A DNA stretch of 5,940 nucleotides from Thermoanaerobaculia bacterium (GCA_029287645.1 JARFQS010000174.1:1-5940); one strand, 5' to 3'; positions 1 through 5,867 are shown, numbered from the stretch's first letter. The notes: generated from the sequence alone by a model not told the origin. Translations and numbers: made by a program.

Positions 1-78
1 CCGGTAGGTGGGAAACACGACAGCCAAGGAGGGTCTGAGAACGCGTACCCAGGAAGCTTGACAATGTCGGCCACATAG
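1..78 (+). CDS. Possible C-terminal tail of a plus-strand gene (partial, doubtful)
   Basis: Frame 1 is open from the window edge to a TAG at 76-78 and would encode 25 residues ending in Ser-Ala-Thr. The other two plus frames are interrupted at once. A GC-rich hairpin starts four bases after the stop, which is where a terminator would sit, and a gene ending here would converge on the minus-strand operon ending at 256. Against this, the third codon positions are only moderately GC-rich (about 15 of 25), the tail matches no family I recognise, and the opposite strand is also open over 1-104 (ATG at 104, running off the edge). At most one of the two readings is real. Confidence 0.22.
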   Translation, partial: PVGGKHDSQGGSENAYPGSLTMSAT

Positions 79-79
79 A

Positions 80-132
80 AGGGGAGGGGCTTGACCCCTC
101 CCATGGGAGCCCGCAAGGGACTCCCCTACATT
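80..132. repeat. Double-hairpin palindromic element (REP/MITE-like)
   Basis: Two adjacent stems are visible. The first is GGGAGGGG (82-89) with CCCCTCCC (95-102) around a 5-base loop. The second is GGGAG-CCC (105-112), a GCAA tetraloop (113-116), then GGG, a bulged A at 120, and CTCCC (121-125), followed by CCTACATT. AGGGGAG at 80-86 can also pair with CTCCCCT at 121-127, so the unit could fold as one long arm. From memory, hairpins of the form GGG-NNN-CC-GCAA-GG-NNN-CCCCTACA occur as dispersed extragenic repeats in many environmental genomes; I cannot confirm membership here. The last ten bases recur inverted at the right edge of the window. A terminator function is also possible, but neither strand has a U-tract. 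Confidence 0.5.
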
Positions 133-158
133 GGTAAGAAGTCCCACTGCCCCAAGGA

Positions 159-181
159 TCAGCCGAAGGTACACCGGCTGA
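159..181. other. Small hairpin, 7-bp stem
   Basis: TCAGCCG at 159-165 pairs perfectly with CGGCTGA at 175-181 across a 9-base loop. It lies between the repeat element and the operon end, and no T-tract follows on either strand. It could be part of the 3' untranslated region of the minus-strand transcript or part of a larger repeat. No function can be assigned. Confidence 0.35.
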
Positions 182-240
182 CTCAACCCTCACTGCTTCG
201 AGAATGGCCAGGAGATACGACGGGCCGGTTCAACCCCCGA

Positions 241-265
241 GGGCCGCTGACGACGTCAGCGGCCC
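241..265 (-). terminator. Strong hairpin at the operon end, probable terminator or 3'-end stabiliser
   Basis: GGGCCGCTGACG (241-252) and CGTCAGCGGCCC (254-265) are perfect reverse complements around a central A. In practice this gives a stem of 10-11 bp with a loop of 3-5 bases. The stem contains the TGA stop of the RDD gene (256-258) and its last two codons. No run of U follows on the minus strand (the next bases are TCGGGGGTTG), so this is not a textbook intrinsic terminator. GC-rich genomes often use such hairpins with Rho or as RNA-end protectors. Confidence 0.5.
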
Positions 266-936
266 GAGACTTCGACTTGTGACTTGCTGAGCAGATCGCT
301 CAGATACGTGCCCTTGAGAGTCAGGACGAGGGGCAGGCCGAAGGTGAGTACCGTGATCAGGCCGGCCAGCCAGCGCCATGCGGTCTGGCCGAAACTCAGG
401 GACTTTCCGTCGAGACTTCGGGCGCGCAGACCAAGGGCGGCCATCCCCGGAGTTCGACCCCAGAAGGCCAGAGGAAAGACACAGTAGAGAAACGAGAAGG
501 CGGTCAAGAAGAGCGCCAGCGGTGCCCAGGGCATGGGTGTCAGATCGACACCCATTAAAGCCACGCAAACCACAGCCGAAATCGCCACAGCCACGACGAC
601 ACCCAGGTCGAGAAGGCCGGAGAGCAACCGTGATCGTGGGAGATCTACCTCGTCCTGGGGCTCGGCGCTGGCCTTCTCGGGTCTTCGTTCGGGCTCCACC
701 TCGGGTCTTCGTTCGGGCCTGGGGCTCTTCTCCTCCGGAGCCTCGTCGAACAGGATCGACAGCTCCTCGAGACGAGGACTGTCGTGCGCGGCACTCTTCC
801 TGGTCGGTGTGGCTGGAGGCTTGTCAGCCTTTGCCCGCTGAGGTGAAGGAGCCACCTTGCCAGGTGGTTCCTCGGTGTGCAAGGGCAGGTCGTCGAAGAG
901 GCCGGGATCGTCCGGCGTGCTCGGGCTTGAGCTCAT
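256..936 (-). CDS. RDD family integral membrane protein with long disordered N-terminus
   Basis: The product has 226 residues. Residues 1-100 are hydrophilic, rich in Pro, Glu, Lys and Ser, and probably disordered. They contain a duplicated PERRPE motif (residues 74-79 and 82-87). Residues 101-226 match the RDD fold: an Arg-containing entry to the first helix with Asp110 (RSRLLSGLLDLG), three hydrophobic helices at about 107-129, 136-158 and 187-208, and the typical stretch FWGRTPGMAALGLRARSLDG (159-178) followed by an aromatic/Arg helix start. The C-terminal TYLSDLLSKSQV (210-221) resembles the family ending in which Asp-Leu-Leu precedes a short basic tail. RDD proteins are inner-membrane proteins of mostly unknown role; some have been linked to ion or Na+/H+ transport, which cannot be inferred here. 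The start ATG at 936 lies one base after the stop of the upstream TPR gene, so the two are co-translated. No transcribed partner is visible downstream. Confidence 0.85.
   Translation of the reverse strand: MSSSPSTPDDPGLFDDLPLHTEEPPGKVAPSPQRAKADKPPATPTRKSAAHDSPRLEELSILFDEAPEEKSPRPERRPEVEPERRPEKASAEPQDEVDLPRSRLLSGLLDLGVVVAVAISAVVCVALMGVDLTPMPWAPLALFLTAFSFLYCVFPLAFWGRTPGMAALGLRARSLDGKSLSFGQTAWRWLAGLITVLTFGLPLVLTLKGTYLSDLLSKSQVEVSGR
676..718. repeat. 19-bp direct repeat, period 24, within the RDD gene
   Basis: CTCGGGTCTTCGTTCGGGC occurs at 676-694 and again at 700-718, an exact copy shifted by 24 bases (eight codons). It encodes PERRPE twice in the disordered N-terminus. Identity at synonymous positions suggests a recent slippage duplication that kept the reading frame. 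Confidence 0.9.
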
Positions 937-940
937 CTCA
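934..940 (-). promoter_or_regulatory. Stop-start junction, translational coupling of TPR and RDD genes
   Basis: On the minus strand the TPR gene stops with TGA (940-938), one G follows, and the RDD gene starts with ATG (936-934), giving TGAGATG. The bases before the start (CCGGTGAG) hold only a weak GGTGAG purine run with almost no spacing. Initiation therefore most likely depends on ribosomes finishing the TPR gene, which would fix the ratio of the two membrane proteins. Confidence 0.7.
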
Positions 941-3136
941 CCGGAAAGGATGGTACTTCACGAAGACCCTGTAGAGCAGGTCCGAGGGTCGTTGCTTGTA
1001 GGCATTGGCGAAGGCGGCCAGGCGCTGTAGCTCGAAATCGTCGGGTGCCAAGGCCAGCGCCTCTTCGAACTTCTCGGACGCCGTTACGGGATCGCCGCGC
1101 TGCAGATCTCGCAGGCCGAGGTTGTAGTAGCAACCAACCATGAGTTGCGTGATGTCCTTGTTGCCGGGATGCTCGTCATGAAGGCGCCACAGATTGGGCA
1201 ATGCATACTCCCAATCGCCCTGTTCATAGAGCCTCAGCGGCTCCTCGACGACTTCGAGCTCGGCAGCGATCTCATCTCGCAGACCCAGGTCGTCTTCCTC
1301 CAGCGGTCCGATCTCCTCCGCCGAGTCCAGCAATTCGGAGGCAGCGAGGTTCTCGTTGTTGCTCAGCGCCTCGCGCGCCGCAGCAACGAGCTCACCTTGT
1401 ACCACCAGTTCATCCTCGGTGGGCTCGGCGACCTCGGCCTCGTCCTCCTCCACAGCGCGCTCCTCCCATTGCGCTATCAGCGTCTGGGCCTGGGCGTACT
1501 GTGGATGGTCGGGCGCCAGCCGCCGAAGCTGCGCGACAGCCAGGGCCGTATTGCCGGCCTCGTGCAGCTGAGTGGCTTTGGTCAAGGGGTCGGTCCTCTC
1601 GACGGGGACGGCCGCCTGCTCGGTCTCCGAATTCGGGAAGACCTGGTCACGCCGGGAGTAGAGATACCACCCGATTGCCAGAACCGCGACCAACACCACG
1701 GCTCCGATCGCCAGAAACTTGCTCTTGCCTCGAGGCGCCTTTCTGGGCTTGGATGCCATTTCGGGTCTCGACATGGGAGCCATGTCGGCTTCGGGCATGG
1801 GCGCCAGATCGATCGTCTCGTCGGCTACCAGCGGGTCTGCTGCATCCATTCCCGAAGCGACCGGAAGATCGTCGAGGGCAGGGATCGGGGTGCCGCCGGC
1901 TTCCGCCGCATCGGCAGTTTCGCCACCGTCGATCTTCTCGAGGTACTCGGTGGCACCGACGTGGCCGGCCTGCATCTCGAGAACGTTGTTGAACGACTCG
2001 CGCGCGGCGTCGGTCTCGCCGGCCTCGAACTGGGAGATCCCCTCGTGAAACGCCTCTTCGATCTGGCGCTCGACCTCGGCCTTGAGCTTTCTGGCCAATT
2101 CGATTCGCCGGCTCGCCTCGGCATGGTCGATGTCGATCAGGAAGATTCGCGACCAGGCGTCGATGGCGGACTGGTACTCGCCCTTTTCGAACGCGACCTG
2201 GCCTTCCTTGAGCAGGTCGTCGATCCTCTTCTCGCTGTCCGTGTCGAGACGTGCGGAGGGCTCGGAATCCACCAGGGGCGGTGTGGGCACGACTTCGGAT
2301 TCTTCTGGAGCGGCTTCGACAGCTTCCGGTTCCGGGCTCGGTTCGGGCTCGGAGCTGGCTTCATCGAGCCAGTCGGCCGTCTCGTCAACCTGAAAAGCCT
2401 CTGGCACCGGACTCTCGACGACGGGTGGCGGTTCTGCCGCACTCTCGACGGCGGGCGGTGGCTCTACTTCCACCGGCATCAACTCGGCCTCGAAGGCCTC
2501 GATGTCGGGGTGCGTGGCGTCCAACTCCCGGGCCTTGCCGAGCAGAGACTGGGCCTTGTCGAGGTCGCCCTCCTGGTGGGCTTGCCGGCTGGACTCGAGG
2601 AAACTGCGCACGTACGGCTCGGCTTCGAGGCGAGCTTGGGCCGATTCCGCCACGTCCCTCAGGTCCGGATCGCCCTCCAGGGCCTCCTGGTTCTGCGCTG
2701 CCAACTCGAGGATCTTGCCGAACTGACGCTGGGCGAAGAGCTCGGCGAAGGTCGAGGACAGCTCAATGGCCGGAGGAGTGACGATTTCCTCGTCGAGGTC
2801 TGGAAGCGTGAAATCTTTCGCTTCGGCCTCGATATGGAGAGGAGCACTCTCGGAGCTCTCCTCGACGTCGTCTCCAAGGGGTGGAAGCTCTGCGTCGAGC
2901 GGCGAAGCCGCAAAGGCGGCCAGATCCTCGACGGACACATCCGTGCCGCTCTCCTGGAGTCGACCCTGGAGCTTTCGGGCCGGTTCGAACAGGGGATCGA
3001 GTCGCAGAATGAAGTCACATCCCAGAAGCGCTTCCTGGACATTCCCCTCTTCGACGAGAGCGATCGTCTGTTGGAAGGTGTTGAGAATGCGATTTTGAAT
3101 TTCTTGAGAGAGCTTGGCGTTACCGGCGTAGCTCAT
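938..3136 (-). CDS. Single-pass membrane protein with TPR-like repeats on both sides
   Basis: The product has 732 residues from ATG 3136. That start is chosen because helical repeat sequence begins almost at once (MSYAGNAKLSQEIQNRIL); an in-frame ATG at 3208 would add 24 residues overlapping a candidate promoter. One transmembrane helix is clear at about 474-493 (FLAIGAVVLVAVLAIGWYLY), preceded by a basic stretch (KPRKAPRGKSK), so the N-terminal 470 residues should be cytoplasmic and the C-terminal 235 periplasmic. TPR-like helix pairs, recognisable by Gly-x-Ala-x-A patterns and a closing Asp-Pro or His-Pro, lie near 15-50, 176-210, 303-338, 355-392, 515-546, 578-610, 631-657 and 664-700. Acidic Pro/Glu-rich linkers separate them (80-125, 220-300, 405-460, 560-580). 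No catalytic motif, LysM domain or signal peptide is seen. TPR arrays bind other proteins, so a scaffold or assembly role at the envelope is the natural inference. The partner is unknown; the coupled RDD protein is a candidate. FimV-like proteins share the layout of a membrane helix with TPRs, but I see no specific similarity. Confidence 0.85.
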   Translation of the reverse strand: MSYAGNAKLSQEIQNRILNTFQQTIALVEEGNVQEALLGCDFILRLDPLFEPARKLQGRLQESGTDVSVEDLAAFAASPLDAELPPLGDDVEESSESAPLHIEAEAKDFTLPDLDEEIVTPPAIELSSTFAELFAQRQFGKILELAAQNQEALEGDPDLRDVAESAQARLEAEPYVRSFLESSRQAHQEGDLDKAQSLLGKARELDATHPDIEAFEAELMPVEVEPPPAVESAAEPPPVVESPVPEAFQVDETADWLDEASSEPEPSPEPEAVEAAPEESEVVPTPPLVDSEPSARLDTDSEKRIDDLLKEGQVAFEKGEYQSAIDAWSRIFLIDIDHAEASRRIELARKLKAEVERQIEEAFHEGISQFEAGETDAARESFNNVLEMQAGHVGATEYLEKIDGGETADAAEAGGTPIPALDDLPVASGMDAADPLVADETIDLAPMPEADMAPMSRPEMASKPRKAPRGKSKFLAIGAVVLVAVLAIGWYLYSRRDQVFPNSETEQAAVPVERTDPLTKATQLHEAGNTALAVAQLRRLAPDHPQYAQAQTLIAQWEERAVEEDEAEVAEPTEDELVVQGELVAAAREALSNNENLAASELLDSAEEIGPLEEDDLGLRDEIAAELEVVEEPLRLYEQGDWEYALPNLWRLHDEHPGNKDITQLMVGCYYNLGLRDLQRGDPVTASEKFEEALALAPDDFELQRLAAFANAYKQRPSDLLYRVFVKYHPFR
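2411..2464. repeat. Imperfect 30-bp tandem duplication in the Pro/Glu linker of the TPR gene
   Basis: ACTCTCGACG at 2411-2420 recurs exactly at 2441-2450, and the following 14 bases are similar but not identical. The period of 30 bases (ten codons) gives the residue pattern EPPPAVES then EPPPVVES at about residues 225-242. It falls in a linker, where length changes would be tolerated. Confidence 0.7.
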
Positions 3137-3182
3137 AGTCGAAACCTGCGGGAAGGAGTGATCCAAGTGATTGAGTGTGCGA

Positions 3183-3212
3183 ATGTTAGCAGATGCCCAA
3201 ATGCGCATCCAA
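3183..3212 (-). promoter_or_regulatory. Candidate promoter for the TPR-RDD genes
   Basis: On the minus strand a TGC-TAACAT sequence (extended -10, hexamer at 3188-3183) lies 18 bases after TTGGAT (3212-3207), each hexamer only partly matching the sigma-70 consensus. Transcription would begin near 3176, leaving about 40 bases before ATG 3136. A GCAGG eight bases before the ATG is a weak ribosome-binding site. The 112-bp gap after mpl is long enough for a separate promoter, but read-through from mpl is equally possible. Confidence 0.35.
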
Positions 3213-3248
3213 CGAAATGCGTCACACCTCTATCAGCCCTGGAATCAG

Positions 3249-4664
3249 TCAATCGCGCCCCTGCAAATCGGCCAAGATCCGCCGTGGAAGATCGTCGAAT
3301 TTGCCCGACGACATCGTGACGAGCACATCTCCGTCGCGGAGCTCGTCGAGGACCTTTTTCAAGAGCTCGTCGTTGCTCTCTGTGCGTGTGGTGACAACAC
3401 CCATGCCGGTCAGCTCAGCGGCTAGACCCTCGAGATCCAGACGCTCTTCGGCGCTCAGGCGTTGAGCGTGGAAGATGGGGGCTACGAAGATACGGTCCGC
3501 TTTGCTGAACGATTCCAGGTACGGCTGGTAGAAGAAGCTCCGACCCGCCGTCAGGGATCGTGGCTCGAACGCCACCACGATGCGGCGCTCGGGGAACTGC
3601 TCGCGAAGGGCCGCGATGGTCTTGCCCACGGCCGTCGGGTGGTGCGCGAAGTCGTCGATGATGGTGATTCCGGCGTGGGAGCCCACCACCTCCAATCTCC
3701 GTTTGATGCCCTCGAAGCGAGCGAAGGCATCGGCAACTGCGCGCGGCTCCAGTCCGTCACGGCGTGCAACGGCCCAAACCGCGAGGAGGTTGCAGACGTT
3801 GTGAAGGCCGGTCATGGGAAGGTGGATCTCCACGTCCCCAGCTTCCGCGTCCCGAACGGTGAAGTGGCTACCATCCGGACCTGTCGAGACGGGTCCTACC
3901 GGGTGAAGGTCGTTGTGGTCTTCGAGTCCGTAGAAGATCACCGGGCAGTTGGCTTTCTCCGCCACCTTGCGGACTTCCCGTGAGTCACCACAGGCCACGA
4001 CCAGCCCGTCTTCGGGAGGTAGAGCGACATATTGCTCGTACGCAGCGAGCAGGGACTCGGGATCGGGGTAAAGATCCGCGTGGTCGTACTCGACGCTGGT
4101 GAGGATCGCGGTTTCGGGGCGGTAATGGAGAAACTTGGCGCCTCGATCGAAATAGGCCGCGTTGTACTCATCGCCCTCGATGATGAACCGGCGGCCGGTC
4201 CCCTCGTGAAAGCTCTTTCCCAGGTTCCGTGGGACACCGCCCACCAGAAACCCTGGATCCTCTTCACAGGCGGTGTAGATCCAGGATGCCATCGACGTGG
4301 TCGTGGTCTTGCCGTGGGTACCTGCGATGACCAGCGGCTCTCGGTGCCTCAGGAGGAATCGGCTCAGGGCCTGCGGCATGGAGATGCGAGAAATGCCGAG
4401 GCGCTCGGTCTCCAGCGCCTGCGGATTGTGCCGTGGCACGGCATTGCCAACGATCACCAGATCGGGCTGCGACTCGAGATGAGCGATGTCGAAACCCACC
4501 ATGGGCTCGATGCCCGCCGCATTCAGCAGCGTGCTCATCGGGGGATAGAGGGGATTGTCGGAGCCTCGCACGCGATGCCCCATCTCCTGGAGCAGACAGG
4601 CAAGGGGCGCCATCCCCGTTCCTCCTATGGCGATGAAGTGGATGTCGAGAGGTTGTTCGGTCAC
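3249..4664 (-). CDS. mpl: UDP-N-acetylmuramate:L-alanyl-gamma-D-glutamyl-meso-diaminopimelate ligase (murein tripeptide recycling)
   Basis: This cytoplasmic Mur ligase joins the recycled tripeptide L-Ala-gamma-D-Glu-meso-DAP to UDP-MurNAc using ATP. It returns wall fragments to peptidoglycan synthesis and bypasses MurC, MurD and MurE. From GTG 4664 it has 471 residues, close to the usual length. The N-terminal UDP-binding loop IAIGGTGM is at 11-18. The ATP P-loop GTHGKTTTT is at 115-123. The block EGDEYNAAYFDRGAKF (163-178) with VEYDHADL (191-198) is the Mpl version of the central domain rather than MurC. Further motifs are GLHNVCNLLA (286-295), FEGIKRRLEV (317-326), DDFAHHPTAV (337-346), FEPRS (366-370) and MSSGKFDDLP (451-460). 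The frame stays open to 4979, but the family begins right at the first beta strand. GTG 4664 (or GTG 4670, two codons upstream) fits best and sits about 20 bases after a promoter-like TATACT; the ribosome-binding site is weak. It is transcribed away from the DUF1573 gene and toward the TPR gene. Confidence 0.92.
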   Translation of the reverse strand: MTEQPLDIHFIAIGGTGMAPLACLLQEMGHRVRGSDNPLYPPMSTLLNAAGIEPMVGFDIAHLESQPDLVIVGNAVPRHNPQALETERLGISRISMPQALSRFLLRHREPLVIAGTHGKTTTTSMASWIYTACEEDPGFLVGGVPRNLGKSFHEGTGRRFIIEGDEYNAAYFDRGAKFLHYRPETAILTSVEYDHADLYPDPESLLAAYEQYVALPPEDGLVVACGDSREVRKVAEKANCPVIFYGLEDHNDLHPVGPVSTGPDGSHFTVRDAEAGDVEIHLPMTGLHNVCNLLAVWAVARRDGLEPRAVADAFARFEGIKRRLEVVGSHAGITIIDDFAHHPTAVGKTIAALREQFPERRIVVAFEPRSLTAGRSFFYQPYLESFSKADRIFVAPIFHAQRLSAEERLDLEGLAAELTGMGVVTTRTESNDELLKKVLDELRDGDVLVTMSSGKFDDLPRRILADLQGRD

Positions 4665-4689
4665 GAGCACTCGATCAAGAGGATGGCGA

Positions 4690-4718
4690 AGTATAGCACC
4701 GGGGACCAAGCCTATCGG
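4690..4718 (-). promoter_or_regulatory. Candidate mpl promoter with extended -10
   Basis: On the minus strand TGC-TATACT (hexamer 4695-4690) is a good extended -10 element. With a 17-base spacer the -35 is CCGATA (4718-4713), a poor match that an extended -10 can compensate for. The start site would be near 4683, giving a short leader of about 19 bases before GTG 4664. This also argues against a longer Mpl N-terminus. Confidence 0.5.
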
Positions 4719-4749
4719 GGAGAGAATCACGCTGATGTGGAGTGCTGCC

Positions 4750-4778
4750 TTGGCCGAGGTCGAAGGCGGGTGTAGCAT
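4750..4778 (+). promoter_or_regulatory. Candidate promoter of the DUF1573 gene
   Basis: TTGGCC (4750-4755) and TAGCAT (4773-4778) are separated by 17 bases, each matching four of six sigma-70 consensus positions. Initiation near 4785 would leave about 50 bases of leader. Just downstream, GCCTCCA occurs twice with a 10-base period (4781-4787, 4791-4797), followed by an inverted GAGGC (4802-4806). That could be an operator or a leader hairpin. Confidence 0.35.
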
Positions 4779-4823
4779 GGGCCTCCAGTTGCCTCCACCC
4801 CGAGGCGGACACCTTCGAATTAC

Positions 4824-4828
4824 GAGGA
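4824..4828 (+). promoter_or_regulatory. Ribosome-binding site that sets the DUF1573 start
   Basis: GAGGA lies eight bases before ATG 4837 and is the best Shine-Dalgarno match in the window. It supports this start over the upstream in-frame ATG at 4555, which would place mpl-antisense sequence ahead of a perfect signal peptide. Confidence 0.75.
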
Positions 4829-4836
4829 ATCGGAAC

Positions 4837-5859
4837 ATGCGATCCCCAGCTCTCAGAAGACTCTCCATCCCGCTCTTTGTCGTCCTCCTATGGGCTACAC
4901 CGGTGCTGATGCACAAGGCCGAGGCCCAACCGGGTGCCGTTTTCCCGGAGACGGTGATCGATGTCGGGGCTGTCAACAAGGGCGAGCGTGCCTCTTACGA
5001 GTTCACCCTCCAGAACGACGGTGATCAGGTACTGCAGATCACCCAGGTCAAGCCGAGTTGCGGCTGCACGGTGGCCGAGTACGACAAGACCATCCAGCCC
5101 GGCGGGACGGGGCGAATCACCGCCGTTGTAGACACCACGAACTTCAAGGGGCCGATCGCCAAGGCGGTCAAGGTTTTCACCAACGATCCTGTCAATCCCC
5201 AGATCAACCTGGTGATCAAGGCCAACATCAAGACTCATGTCGAGATCGAGCCGGGCTACGCCCGGTTCGTGGCTGTTCATGGCGAGCCCAACGCCAAGAG
5301 CGTGCAGAAGGTGTGGTCGAAAGAGAAGCCCGACTTGAAGATCCTGGGGGCCAAGTCACCGTATCCGCATGTCAAGGTGTCGTACGCCGAGGCGACGGCT
5401 GACGAGCGCGAGGGAGACGGCTCGGGAAACCAATGGCGAATCCTGGTCGAGCTGGATGCTGACGCACCCGTAGGACCGATGGCCGACTACATCGATGTGA
5501 CCACCGACCACCCGGAGCGTCAGACGATTCGCATTCCGGTGTCAGGCTTTGTGCGGCCAGTCCTCTCCGTCACCCCGCGGGTGGCGGATTTCGGCCGACG
5601 GGAAGTGGCCGAGCCCCAGACGGCGAGTATCGAGATCCGCAACATGAGCAAGTCGGCCGTCGATCTGGACGAGGTGTCGACCGACGTCGAGGGCTTGCAG
5701 GCGGAGATCGAGCCGCTGGAAGAGGGGAGGCTCTACAAGATACTGCTGACTCTGGAGCCTGGCATGAAGAAGGGTAGGTTCCGCGGCCAGATCACCATCA
5801 ACACGACCAGCAGCAAGCAGCCGGTGTTGGAGGTGAATGTGAAAGGGGTAGTGCTCTAG
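4837..5859 (+). CDS. Secreted DUF1573 / Ig-like domain protein
   Basis: The product has 340 residues. Residues 1-30 form a signal peptide: basic start (MRSPALRRL), hydrophobic core (SIPLFVVLLWATPVLM) and an Ala-Glu-Ala cleavage site before Gln31. The mature protein starts with a DUF1573 domain at about 35-132. Its hallmarks are a beta strand ending in DVGAVNKGE (42-50), FTLQNDGD (56-63), the KPSCGCTV motif with Cys75 and Cys77, the QPGGTG turn (87-92), and FTNDP (114-118). A second region (about 133-237) ends in another TTDHPERQTIRIPVSG strand pair. A third Ig-like unit (240-337) begins VLSVTPRVADFGR and has the same beta pattern without cysteines. DUF1573 proteins are periplasmic or surface proteins of unknown function related to ASPM/HYDIN-type Ig domains. 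No lipobox or transmembrane helix is seen, so the protein is probably soluble in the periplasm. It has its own promoter and is divergent from mpl. Confidence 0.85.
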   Translation: MRSPALRRLSIPLFVVLLWATPVLMHKAEAQPGAVFPETVIDVGAVNKGERASYEFTLQNDGDQVLQITQVKPSCGCTVAEYDKTIQPGGTGRITAVVDTTNFKGPIAKAVKVFTNDPVNPQINLVIKANIKTHVEIEPGYARFVAVHGEPNAKSVQKVWSKEKPDLKILGAKSPYPHVKVSYAEATADEREGDGSGNQWRILVELDADAPVGPMADYIDVTTDHPERQTIRIPVSGFVRPVLSVTPRVADFGRREVAEPQTASIEIRNMSKSAVDLDEVSTDVEGLQAEIEPLEEGRLYKILLTLEPGMKKGRFRGQITINTTSSKQPVLEVNVKGVVL

Positions 5860-5867
5860 GCTGCGCA

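Larger units (their letters stand above)
1..240. other. Intergenic region with several hairpins, no convincing complete gene
   Basis: Short open frames cross this stretch on both strands (plus 1-78, plus 91-282, minus 104 to the left edge). None has a recognisable domain or a persuasive ribosome-binding site. The region does show secondary structure: an 8-bp stem at 82-102, a GCAA-tetraloop hairpin at 105-125, a 7-bp stem (TCAGCCG at 159-165 with CGGCTGA at 175-181, 9-base loop) and a small GACA-A-TGTC palindrome at 60-68. I looked for tRNA, tmRNA, RNase P and rRNA signatures and saw none. The stretch is best read as the space downstream of the minus-strand operon, partly occupied by palindromic repeat DNA. 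Confidence 0.55.

Noticed and set aside
105..129. Hairpin with bulged A followed by CTAC, resembling domain VI and the 3' end of a group II intron
   Set aside because: The bulged A is nine bases from the putative end rather than seven or eight, and no domain V (34-base catalytic hairpin with AGC triad) precedes it. The 82-102 stem is not a domain V.
226..245. tRNA-like T-arm (GGTTCAACCCC)
   Set aside because: The flanking bases do not form a 5-bp T stem, and no acceptor, D or anticodon arms can be found around it.
378..974. Plus-strand frame of 198 codons opposite the RDD gene
   Set aside because: It is rich in Arg and Pro as expected for a GC-rich shadow frame, has no domain, and lies opposite a gene with a clear RDD fold.
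3137..3208. Start of the TPR protein at ATG 3208
   Set aside because: The extra 24 residues look unlike the helical repeats, and this start overlaps the candidate -35 element. ATG 3136 has repeat sequence directly after it.
1145..3319. A 724-codon open frame on the plus strand opposite the TPR gene
   Set aside because: Its translation is low-complexity, with no recognisable domain, and it runs antisense over a gene with clear TPR and membrane segments. Long antisense frames are common in GC-rich genes.
4555..4836. N-terminal extension of the DUF1573 protein to ATG 4555
   Set aside because: It would bury a complete signal peptide, ignore the GAGGA ribosome-binding site at 4824, and overlap mpl antisense.
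4665..4979. N-terminal extension of Mpl to the ATG at 4979
   Set aside because: The extension has no family similarity, overlaps the DUF1573 signal peptide on the other strand, and lies upstream of a good TATACT promoter element.
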